Shown here: in pieces, positions 1 to 5,087 of the stretch
Layout of the letters: each line of letters starts with the position of its first letter
Numbering within the stretch: position 1 is the first letter of the stretch
Assembly (NCBI GenBank): GCA_900768675.1
Contig: CAAGDT010000168.1
Coordinates: 1-5,087 of the forward strand
Origin: Oscillospiraceae bacterium
Lineage (GTDB): Bacteria > Bacillota > Clostridia > Oscillospirales > Ruminococcaceae
Direction: 5' to 3'
Length of the DNA stretch: 5,087 nucleotides
Position numbers and translations under genes: made by a program
Notes under the pieces: model-generated
Databases searched by the model: none
Told to the model about the DNA's origin: nothing
Seen by the model: the letters and a program-made list of their open reading frames with translations, nothing else

Positions 1-526
1 AGGTTGCAGGGTCGTTGAATACCGGAACTGCAAGACGTCCGAAGCGCATATATGTGGGTCCTACAAAGTCAGCCATAGCAAGTACAGCTGCCTTTGCCTC
101 AACGTCATCGGCGGGGTTGATTACCGTCATATTGGGGAGAGCGGTCATAAGGGCAATATCCTCGTTGCACTGGTGGGAAGCGCCGTCCTCGCCTACGGAA
201 ATGCCTGCGTGTGTTGCGCCGATTTTTACGTTAAGATTGGGGTAGCAGATGCTGTTTCTTACGATTTCAAAGGCTCTTCCTGCTGCGAACATAGCAAAGG
301 AGCTTGCAAAAACAAGCTTTCCTGTGGTTGCGATACCTGCCGCAACGCCCATCATATTAGCCTCTGCAATACCGCAGTCAAAATGCTTGTCGGGGTATGC
401 CTTCTTGAAAATTCCTGTCTTGGTTGCCGCCGCAAGGTCGGCGTCTAAAACTACAAGGTCGGGGCGCTTTTCCGCTAAAAGTACAAGTCCCTCGCCGTAG
501 CTTTCACGGGTTGCTTTCTTATCCAT
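1..526 (-). CDS. Transketolase, C-terminal subunit (partial, 3' end outside window)
   Basis: This is the C-terminal half of a split transketolase. With its partner it moves two-carbon ketol units between sugar phosphates in the cytoplasmic non-oxidative pentose phosphate pathway, using thiamine diphosphate (TPP). The first 175 residues are visible, against roughly 310 for the family, so the last ~40% lies beyond base 1. They cover the pyrimidine-binding domain. Residues 52-60 (GIAEANMMG) carry Glu55, the family's catalytic glutamate that activates TPP. A second conserved stretch, GATHAGISVGEDGASHQ, lies at about 103-119. The ATG at 526 is chosen because AAAGGA lies 8 bases upstream and the protein starts in the usual place (MDKKATRESYGEGL). 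It follows the N-terminal subunit gene by 23 bases, so the two are surely co-transcribed. DXS (1-deoxyxylulose-5-phosphate synthase) shares this fold but is a single long chain, so it is a poor fit. Confidence 0.95.
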   Translation of the reverse strand, partial: MDKKATRESYGEGLVLLAEKRPDLVVLDADLAAATKTGIFKKAYPDKHFDCGIAEANMMGVAAGIATTGKLVFASSFAMFAAGRAFEIVRNSICYPNLNVKIGATHAGISVGEDGASHQCNEDIALMTALPNMTVINPADDVEAKAAVLAMADFVGPTYMRFGRLAVPVFNDPAT

Positions 527-534
527 AAATCTAT

Positions 535-540
535 TCCTTT
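535..540 (-). promoter_or_regulatory. Ribosome binding site of the transketolase C-terminal subunit gene
   Basis: On the minus strand AAAGGA, within the purine run AGAGAAAGGA, sits 8 bases before the ATG at 526. It lies wholly in the 23-base gap after the stop of the N-terminal subunit gene. The second half therefore has its own initiation site and does not depend on stop-start coupling. Confidence 0.75.
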
Positions 541-549
541 CTCTGTCGA

Positions 550-1392
550 TTACTTTTCAAGTTCTTCAAGGTGCGCCTTAAGCTCGCTCATGGCGATATT
601 GTACTGCTCCTCGTTGGGTGCTGCGCCGTGCCATGCAACGTTGTTTTCCATATAGGAAACACCCTTGCCCTTAACGGTTTTCTGAATTATTACAGTAGGC
701 TGGTTTGCAACGGTTTCTGCCTCGTTGAACGCCTTTTCGATTGCGTCGAAGTCGTGACCGTCGATTGTGATAACGTGCCAGCCGAAAGCGGCGAACTTTT
801 CGTCGATAGGATAGGGATTCATAACCTGTGTAATCGGTCCGTCAATCTGGAGGTTGTTGTTGTCAACAACGAAAACAAGGTTGTCAAGCTGATAATGAGC
901 GGCAAACATAGCGGATTCCCACACCTGACCCTCTTCGATTTCTCCGTCGCCTAAGATTGCGTAAACCTTGTAGGTGTCGTTGGTAATCTTTCCGGAAAGA
1001 GCCATACCGCAGGCAGCGGAAACGCCCTGACCTAAAGAGCCTGTGCTCATATCAACTCCGGGAATTTTGCCGAGAACGGGGTGTCCCTGAAGTCTTGAGC
1101 CGATTTTTCTCAGGGTCTTAAGCTCCTCAACAGGGAAAAATCCACGGTGAGCAAGAACGGAATAGAGGGCGGGAGCTGTGTGTCCCTTGGAGAGAACAAG
1201 CCTGTCCCTGTCAGCCATTAAAGGCTCCTCGGGGTTAACGTTCATTCTTGCCATATACAGATAGGTAAGCGTGTCGGCTACCGAAAGAGAGCCGCCGGGG
1301 TGTCCTGCCTTGGCGTTGAAAACTCCCTCGATAATGCCCATTCTGACCTTGGTTGCAGTTATTTCCAACTGCTTTTTAAGTGTTGCGTCCAT
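550..1392 (-). CDS. Transketolase, N-terminal (TPP-binding) subunit
   Basis: This 280-residue protein is the N-terminal half of a two-subunit transketolase and binds the pyrophosphate end of TPP with a divalent metal. Visible motifs in order are GHPGGSLS at 30-37, with the substrate- and TPP-contacting His31; DRLVLSKGH at 63-71; GHP at 103-105 and STGSLGQG at 116-123, which line the active site; and the TPP signature opening with GDGEIEEGQ at 148-156 and closing at NNN 178-180. Its length matches the family of stand-alone N-terminal halves (about 270-285 residues). The chain ends cleanly at the domain boundary, so this is a normal split enzyme and not a frameshift. The ATG at 1392 has a strong purine-rich ribosome site just upstream. 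The C-terminal subunit gene follows after 23 bases. Together they would interconvert sugar phosphates such as xylulose 5-phosphate, ribose 5-phosphate and erythrose 4-phosphate. Confidence 0.96.
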   Translation of the reverse strand: MDATLKKQLEITATKVRMGIIEGVFNAKAGHPGGSLSVADTLTYLYMARMNVNPEEPLMADRDRLVLSKGHTAPALYSVLAHRGFFPVEELKTLRKIGSRLQGHPVLGKIPGVDMSTGSLGQGVSAACGMALSGKITNDTYKVYAILGDGEIEEGQVWESAMFAAHYQLDNLVFVVDNNNLQIDGPITQVMNPYPIDEKFAAFGWHVITIDGHDFDAIEKAFNEAETVANQPTVIIQKTVKGKGVSYMENNVAWHGAAPNEEQYNIAMSELKAHLEELEK

Positions 1393-1396
1393 AAAA

Positions 1397-1410
1397 CCTT
1401 TCCTTTCCTT
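1397..1410 (-). promoter_or_regulatory. Strong ribosome binding site of the transketolase N-terminal subunit gene
   Basis: The minus strand reads AAGGAAAGGAAAGG, then TTTT, then the ATG at 1392. Three overlapping GGA/AGG cores place at least one good Shine-Dalgarno match 4-9 bases from the start. This is the richest ribosome site in the window and fits high demand for a central-metabolism enzyme (inference). Confidence 0.7.
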
Positions 1411-1439
1411 ATCCGCTGTTTGCGGCGTTTTTGATATGC

Positions 1440-2243
1440 TTAAATATGCTTTAGATACTCAATTATTTGGCTCATCGGTGCGCTGTTATTATCGCCTACG
1501 ATAAGCTTTGCAGCTTTTTTTACCTCTTCTTGTGCATTAGCTACTGCTACGCCCAAATCTGCTGTTCGTACCATTTCGTAGTCGTTGCCGAAATCTCCCG
1601 CCGCAACCGTGAAAAAGTCCGTTCTTCCTGTAAGCTCCAGCATTTTCTTGTAGCCCGAGCCCTTGCTTACCCCTTGGGGCAGCATTTCATAATACATCGG
1701 GGAGGAATGAACCCAATTTACGCCCTCGTTGCAGCTATGCTTTGTAAATTCGATTATCCTGCCGATTTTTTCAGGCGGGTAAGCGATAAGAACCTTAAGC
1801 CAGCCGCCTTTGGGAACGCTGTCAATGTCGCAGTAAACAGGGGTAAGGCTTTCGATAGCCATGTGCTCCTCTACTGTCTGATTATCGGCGGTAACGTAAA
1901 CCTTTTTTTCGTGGAGAATTTCAATCCCTATATCGGGAAACTCTTTGTGGAGGATTTTCAGATATGAAACCGAGCAGTCGGGCATATCGCTGTGCCACAA
2001 AAAGCGCTCCTGCTGATAGTCGTAAACCGCTGCGCCGTTGAAAATAACGCAGGGAACATCAATTTTGAGCCGCCTTATAACCTTTTCCGCCATGGCGTAG
2101 CCTCTGCCGGTAGCAACGGTAAAAATCCCGCCGCCCCTGCGAAACTCCTCTATTGCAGCCAGATCCTTTTCGGCAATCTGCTTTTTATCGTCAAGCAAAG
2201 TGCCGTCAAGGTCGGACATAATTATAACCTTGCTGAAATCCAT
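1440..2243 (-). CDS. Cof-type HAD-superfamily phosphatase
   Basis: This cytoplasmic haloacid dehalogenase (HAD) hydrolase has 267 residues, typical for the Cof/YidA group (about 260-290). Members dephosphorylate small phosphorylated metabolites such as sugar phosphates or flavin and pyridoxal nucleotides; the substrate here cannot be read from sequence. All four HAD motifs are intact: motif I DLDGTLLD at 11-18, with nucleophile Asp11 and acid/base Asp13; motif II VATGRG with Thr45; motif III Lys194 in GVSKGSG; and motif IV GDFGND at 216-221 with Asp217 and Asp221. The middle section, about 80-185, is the type IIB cap expected for Cof. I chose the ATG at 2243, 2 bases after the upstream gene's TGA, with GGAAAAG 7 bases before it. 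A TTG at 2249 would add two residues and overlap that gene. An ATG at 2219 would remove the strand before motif I and is unlikely. The gene probably shares a transcript with lspA and the pseudouridine synthase gene. Confidence 0.93.
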   Translation of the reverse strand: MDFSKVIIMSDLDGTLLDDKKQIAEKDLAAIEEFRRGGGIFTVATGRGYAMAEKVIRRLKIDVPCVIFNGAAVYDYQQERFLWHSDMPDCSVSYLKILHKEFPDIGIEILHEKKVYVTADNQTVEEHMAIESLTPVYCDIDSVPKGGWLKVLIAYPPEKIGRIIEFTKHSCNEGVNWVHSSPMYYEMLPQGVSKGSGYKKMLELTGRTDFFTVAAGDFGNDYEMVRTADLGVAVANAQEEVKKAAKLIVGDNNSAPMSQIIEYLKHI

Positions 2244-2245
2244 AA

Positions 2246-3160
2246 TCAATCTTTTCCGTTTGAGATATTTTTAAGAAATTTAGTGAAATAATCGGGAAGC
2301 GGGCTTGAAAACTCAAGATACTGCCCTGTAATCGGGTGTATAAAGCCTATTTTCCGAGCGTGCAGGCACTGCCCGCAAAGCCATTTCGGCTTACCGTTTC
2401 CGTAAACCTCGTCCCCAGCAACGCTGTGCCCGATATACGCCATGTGCACTCTTATCTGGTGAGTTCTGCCTGTTTCAAGCTTTAGGCGAAGGTGGGTGAA
2501 ATTGCCGAAATTGTTTAAAACGAAGTAATGGGTGACTGCTTCTCGGCTGTTTTCGGTTGTTACGCACATCTTCTTTCGGTCGGTTTTGTGCCGTCCGATA
2601 GGGGCGTTAACCGTTCCGTCCTCTTTTATAGAGCCGCAGACCACCGCCTCGTACTCACGGGTAAAGCTATGCTCCTTTATCTGCGCCGCAAGTCCGTTGT
2701 GGGCGGCGTCGCTTTTTGCCACGATAAGAAGCCCGCTGGTGTCCTTGTCTATACGGTGGACAATTCCCGGACGGATTTCGCCGTTAATTCCCGAAAGGCT
2801 GTCCTTGCAGTGATACATAAGGGCATTCACCAACGTTCCCGAATAATGCCCAGGCGCGGGGTGAACCACCATTCCCTTTGGCTTGTTCACCACAAGCAGA
2901 TGCTCGTCCTCGTAGACTATATCGAGAGGTATATTTTCGGGCAGTATGTCAACTTCCTTAGGCTCGGTGATTTCAACCGAAACCCTGTCCCCCGCTTTAA
3001 GCTTGTAGTTTTTTGGGGCAGTATTGCCATTTACAAGACAGCCGCCCTCCTCGATAAGCTTTGCTGCGGCGCTTCGGGTTATTTCTCCGCAGGAAGCCTC
3101 GCTTACGAATTTATCCAGCCTGTCCCCGGAGCTTTCAGCGGTAAAAATAAGCTCACTCAT
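2246..3160 (-). CDS. RluD/RluA-family 23S rRNA pseudouridine synthase
   Basis: This 304-residue enzyme isomerises specific uridines to pseudouridine in RNA, most likely 23S rRNA as for RluD and Bacillus YlyB. An N-terminal S4 RNA-binding domain spans about residues 13-60 (DRLDKFV, then the ...LVNG turn at 42-45). It is followed by the catalytic domain, beginning YEDEHLLVVNKP (83-94). The catalytic aspartate is Asp138 in HRIDKDTSG (135-143). The conserved tyrosine is in TREYEA (Tyr170), and the late motif GRTHQIRVHM is at 231-240, followed by AGDEVYG. Length and order match the RluD family. The exact uridine targets cannot be told from sequence, so no gene symbol is assigned. The ATG overlaps the end of lspA by 8 bases (ATGAGTGA), with only a weak GGCGGA ahead of it, so its translation is probably coupled to lspA. 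The lspA-rluD pairing is common in Firmicutes. Confidence 0.95.
   Translation of the reverse strand: MSELIFTAESSGDRLDKFVSEASCGEITRSAAAKLIEEGGCLVNGNTAPKNYKLKAGDRVSVEITEPKEVDILPENIPLDIVYEDEHLLVVNKPKGMVVHPAPGHYSGTLVNALMYHCKDSLSGINGEIRPGIVHRIDKDTSGLLIVAKSDAAHNGLAAQIKEHSFTREYEAVVCGSIKEDGTVNAPIGRHKTDRKKMCVTTENSREAVTHYFVLNNFGNFTHLRLKLETGRTHQIRVHMAYIGHSVAGDEVYGNGKPKWLCGQCLHARKIGFIHPITGQYLEFSSPLPDYFTKFLKNISNGKD
2251..2257 (-). promoter_or_regulatory. Ribosome binding site deciding the HAD gene start
   Basis: GGAAAAG on the minus strand lies inside the last codons of the pseudouridine synthase gene. It is 7 bases before the ATG at 2243 but only 1 base before the alternative TTG at 2249. The spacing favours the ATG. 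Confidence 0.55.
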
Positions 3161-3713
3161 TATTATCCGCCGTTTCCGCCTTATCGGTTACTTCGGCTTT
3201 TTCCTTATTTTCCGCTTTTTTCTTTTTTTCGTCCCTGAAGTCCTGCACAAGTACCATTATACCGAAAGCAATTCCGCCGAGAACGGCGCAAATATCAGCA
3301 ACATTGAAAATTGCGAAGTTTATTATGCGAAAATCTATAAAGTCAACAACGTAGCCGAGGAAAACCCTGTCGATAAGGTTGCCGAGTCCACCGCCTGCAA
3401 GAAAAGCAAGGGGGATTACAAAGCGGGTCTCCTTTGCCTTTCCCGAAAAGATATACCATAGCACAACGCCTATCAGTATTACGGGAAGCCCGATAAGCAG
3501 CAGGCGATGCCCCTCAAAAAGGCTGAAGGACATTCCCGTATTCTCACAGTAGGTCAGGTTCAGCCACTGGGTTTCCCCGAATTTCAGCAGAGAAACCGAG
3601 CCAACGGGCTTTAAATACTGCACCGCAAGCCACTTGGTGAGCTGGTCGGCTATCGTTGCCGCCGCCATTATTGCAATTGTTATGATTATATGAAACAATG
3701 ACTTTTTCTTCAA
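3153..3713 (-). CDS. lspA: Lipoprotein signal peptidase (signal peptidase II)
   Basis: LspA is the integral membrane aspartic protease that cuts signal peptides from diacylglyceryl-modified prolipoproteins. From the TTG at 3713 the protein has 186 residues, and four hydrophobic segments can be seen at about 7-24, 71-89, 98-117 and 134-157. Family motifs are present: DQLTK at 23-27, ENTGMSFS at 57-64, GGLGNLIDR at 108-116 with catalytic Asp115, VVDFIDF at 122-128, and FNVAD at 136-140 with the second catalytic Asp140. The last ~27 residues (from about 160) form a charged, Lys/Glu-rich, probably disordered cytoplasmic tail. A GTG at 3752 would add 13 residues (MYSAVVSVKGGTF). It is rejected because AAAGGCGG sits 7 bases before the TTG, and the region ahead of the GTG is occupied by a stable hairpin. 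ileS is about 80 bases upstream; the downstream pseudouridine synthase gene overlaps by 8 bases. Confidence 0.95.
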   Translation of the reverse strand: MKKKSLFHIIITIAIMAAATIADQLTKWLAVQYLKPVGSVSLLKFGETQWLNLTYCENTGMSFSLFEGHRLLLIGLPVILIGVVLWYIFSGKAKETRFVIPLAFLAGGGLGNLIDRVFLGYVVDFIDFRIINFAIFNVADICAVLGGIAFGIMVLVQDFRDEKKKKAENKEKAEVTDKAETADNNE

Positions 3714-3720
3714 AAAAGTA

Positions 3721-3728
3721 CCGCCTTT
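3721..3728 (-). promoter_or_regulatory. Ribosome binding site setting the TTG start of lspA
   Basis: AAAGGCGG on the minus strand is followed by TACTTTT (7 bases) and then TTG at 3713. This is the only good Shine-Dalgarno match near the lspA start. It leads straight into MKKKSLFH, a lysine-rich N-terminus just before the first membrane segment, as expected for LspA. Confidence 0.65.
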
Positions 3729-3755
3729 CACCGAAACTACGGCGCTGTACACAAT

Positions 3756-3786
3756 TGCAGAGCCATGCGTTATGCATAGCTCTGCA
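3756..3786 (-). repeat. Intergenic inverted repeat (strong hairpin) between ileS and lspA
   Basis: In the minus-strand RNA, UGCAGAGCUAUGC pairs with GCAUGGCUCUGCA around the 5-base loop AUAAC. This gives a 13-base-pair stem with one U-G wobble. Allowing one mismatch, it extends outward by two more A-U pairs. The hairpin starts 5 bases after the ileS stop. It is not followed by a run of U on the minus strand (AAUUGUGUAC), so it does not look like a classical intrinsic terminator. It may cap the ileS message, slow or partly terminate transcription, or be a copy of a dispersed palindromic repeat; the sequence alone does not decide. It also lies directly upstream of the GTG at 3752, which argues against that codon as the lspA start. 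Confidence 0.7.
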
Positions 3787-3791
3787 CTTTA

Positions 3792-5087
3792 TCAGCCTAT
3801 AACCCTGGCGCATCTCTCGCAAAGCTCGGGGTGCTTGTCGTCTGTTCCTACATAGTCGGAGTAGGTCCAGCAGCGCTCGCACTTCTTGCCCTCTGCCTTT
3901 TCAACAGTAATTGAAACGCCCTGATAATCGCCCTTGTATTCGCCCTCGCCATCGGCAATTTCAACCTTTGAAACAATAAACGCCATAGCAAGCTCGGGGA
4001 GAATATCGGATAAATCCTCAGAGGTATGAAGGATAACCTTTGCCTCAAGGGACTTTCCTATAACCTTGTCGTTACGCTTCTTTTCAAGTGCAACAAGCAC
4101 GTCGTTGCGGATAGCGTGGATTTTATCCCACTTTTCCGTATCAATGGAAACGCCTGTCTTTTCGGGCATTCTGTTGAATACAACGTTTCTTGCGTCGTCT
4201 CCCGCCTTCTTGGGAAGCTGCTGCCAGATTTCATCTGCTGTAAAGGTAAGGATAGGAGCGATAAGTCTTGTAAGACCGCTTAAGATAACGTACATAGCTG
4301 TCTGAGCGGCTCTGCGGATTTCGCTGTCTTCCTTTTCGCAGTAAAGTCTGTCCTTGATGATGTCAAGATAGAAGTTGGACATATCAACAACGCAGAAGTT
4401 GTTGAAGGCGTGGTATGCGTGGTAGTAGTCCATAGCCTCGTAGGATTCCTCTACCTTTTCAATAAGGCTGTCGAACTTTGTAAGCGCCCACTTGTCAATA
4501 TCGGTAAGCTTTTCAAAGGGAACCATATCTGTATCGGGGTTGAAGCCCTTGCCGTTGCAGAGGTTGCCTAAGATAAAGCGGGCTGTGTTTCTGATTTTTC
4601 TGTAGGTTTCTGAAAGCTGCTTTAAAATATCCTGAGATACTCTTATATCGCTGTGATAGTCAAGAGAGGTTACCCAGAGGCGGAGAACGTCTGCGCCGTA
4701 CTGCTTAATAACCTCCTCGGGAACAATGTAATTACCCTTGGACTTTGACATCTTTTCGCCCTTACCGTCAACTATCCAGCCGTGGGTGCAGACTGCCTTG
4801 TAGGGAGCATGACCTGTTGCTGCAACGGAGGTAAGGAGGGAGCTCTGGAACCAGCCTCTGTACTGGTCGCAGCCTTCAAGGTAAAGGTCTGCGGGAGAGG
4901 AGAGATAATCTCTCTCGTCAAGAACTGCCGCCCAGGTACAGCCCGAATCGAACCAAACGTCGAAAATATCCATTTCCTTTGTAAATTCGCCGCAGCCACA
5001 GTCGCACTTAACGGAAGCGGGGATAAATTCGCTGGGGTCCTTGGAATACCATGCGTCGGAGCTTTCAGCTCTGAACAGGTCGGAAAT
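3792..5087 (-). CDS. ileS: Isoleucyl-tRNA synthetase, C-terminal part (5' end outside window)
   Basis: IleRS is a cytoplasmic class Ia synthetase that charges tRNA-Ile with isoleucine and edits mischarged valine. The last 431 residues are visible, a bit under half of the usual ~920-940. The HIGH motif and the editing domain lie outside the window. Visible in order are DVWFDSG at 43-49 and LEGCDQYRGWF at 70-80, both in the catalytic core, and the ATP-binding KMSKS loop at 112-116. After these come the mostly helical anticodon-binding domain (about 170-330) and a C-terminal zinc-binding knuckle of four cysteines (CxxCW at 403-407, CxxC at 423-426). The C-terminal Zn module and its motif spacing indicate the ordinary bacterial type. 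A small cysteine cluster, CDCGC at 28-32, precedes the core motif. No frameshift is seen. lspA follows after about 80 bases. Regulation (often a T-box in Firmicutes) would be upstream, outside the window. Confidence 0.97.
   Translation of the reverse strand: MSDLFRAESSDAWYSKDPSEFIPASVKCDCGCGEFTKEMDIFDVWFDSGCTWAAVLDERDYLSSPADLYLEGCDQYRGWFQSSLLTSVAATGHAPYKAVCTHGWIVDGKGEKMSKSKGNYIVPEEVIKQYGADVLRLWVTSLDYHSDIRVSQDILKQLSETYRKIRNTARFILGNLCNGKGFNPDTDMVPFEKLTDIDKWALTKFDSLIEKVEESYEAMDYYHAYHAFNNFCVVDMSNFYLDIIKDRLYCEKEDSEIRRAAQTAMYVILSGLTRLIAPILTFTADEIWQQLPKKAGDDARNVVFNRMPEKTGVSIDTEKWDKIHAIRNDVLVALEKKRNDKVIGKSLEAKVILHTSEDLSDILPELAMAFIVSKVEIADGEGEYKGDYQGVSITVEKAEGKKCERCWTYSDYVGTDDKHPELCERCARVIG

Noticed and set aside
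527..549. The transketolase split as a possible frameshift of one long gene
   Set aside because: The first half ends in a stop at the known domain boundary and the second has its own ribosome site and ATG. Two-subunit transketolases of this kind are widespread.
1413..1425. Small hairpin CCGC/GCGG in the gap between the HAD and transketolase genes, followed by TTTTT on the plus strand
   Set aside because: The stem has only 4 base pairs, and the T-run is on the plus strand, where no gene needs terminating. It is too weak for a terminator in either direction.
1433..1462. Possible promoter for the transketolase pair (TTGAGT, 18 bases, CATATC on the minus strand)
   Set aside because: The -10 match is poor and the site overlaps the end of the HAD coding sequence. 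Transcript start mapping would be needed to support it.
1467..1967. A 166-codon plus-strand open frame opposite the HAD gene
   Set aside because: It is antisense to a gene with all four HAD motifs. Its composition (Cys, Tyr and Phe rich) is that of a reverse-strand shadow and no family is recognisable.
2528..3238. A 236-codon open frame on the plus strand opposite the pseudouridine synthase and lspA genes
   Set aside because: It lies wholly antisense to two genes with intact family motifs, has no recognisable domain, and its open length is explained by the codon bias of the opposite strand.
3544..3882. A 112-codon minus-strand frame bridging the end of ileS and lspA
   Set aside because: It is out of frame with both genes, runs through the intergenic hairpin, and its sequence is Arg/Cys-rich and resembles no known protein.

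Overview
The window is a compact housekeeping block in which all six genes lie on the minus strand. In transcription order, from high to low coordinates, they are: the C-terminal part of isoleucyl-tRNA synthetase (ileS, start outside the window), lipoprotein signal peptidase (lspA), an RluD/RluA-family 23S rRNA pseudouridine synthase, a Cof-type HAD phosphatase, the N-terminal half of a split transketolase, and the start of its C-terminal half, which runs off the left edge. No RNA gene, mobile element, CRISPR array or phage gene was seen. No stretch longer than about 80 bases lacks a gene.

The content suggests a low-to-mid GC anaerobic Firmicute, most likely a clostridial gut lineage such as Ruminococcaceae/Oscillospiraceae. 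Three things point that way: the ileS-lspA-rluD order common in Clostridia, a transketolase split into two subunits, and strong purine-rich Shine-Dalgarno sites (AAAGGA, AAGGAAAGG) with occasional TTG/GTG starts. GC looks close to one half by eye. The genus assignment is inference.

By region: 5087-3792 is ileS. The 3714-3791 gap holds a strong GC-rich hairpin and the lspA ribosome site. From 3713 to 1440, lspA, the pseudouridine synthase and the HAD gene are packed with an 8-base overlap and then a 2-base gap, which suggests co-transcription and translational coupling. A 47-base gap with a strong ribosome site separates this from the transketolase pair (1392-550 and 526 to beyond 1), whose two halves are 23 bases apart and must be made together to form the enzyme.

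Functionally the block joins translation (IleRS charging, rRNA modification), lipoprotein maturation in the membrane, a small-molecule phosphatase of unknown substrate, and the non-oxidative pentose phosphate pathway. I found no evidence of a new system. The points worth checking are the intergenic hairpin, the non-ATG start of lspA and the tight lspA/rluD/HAD coupling.
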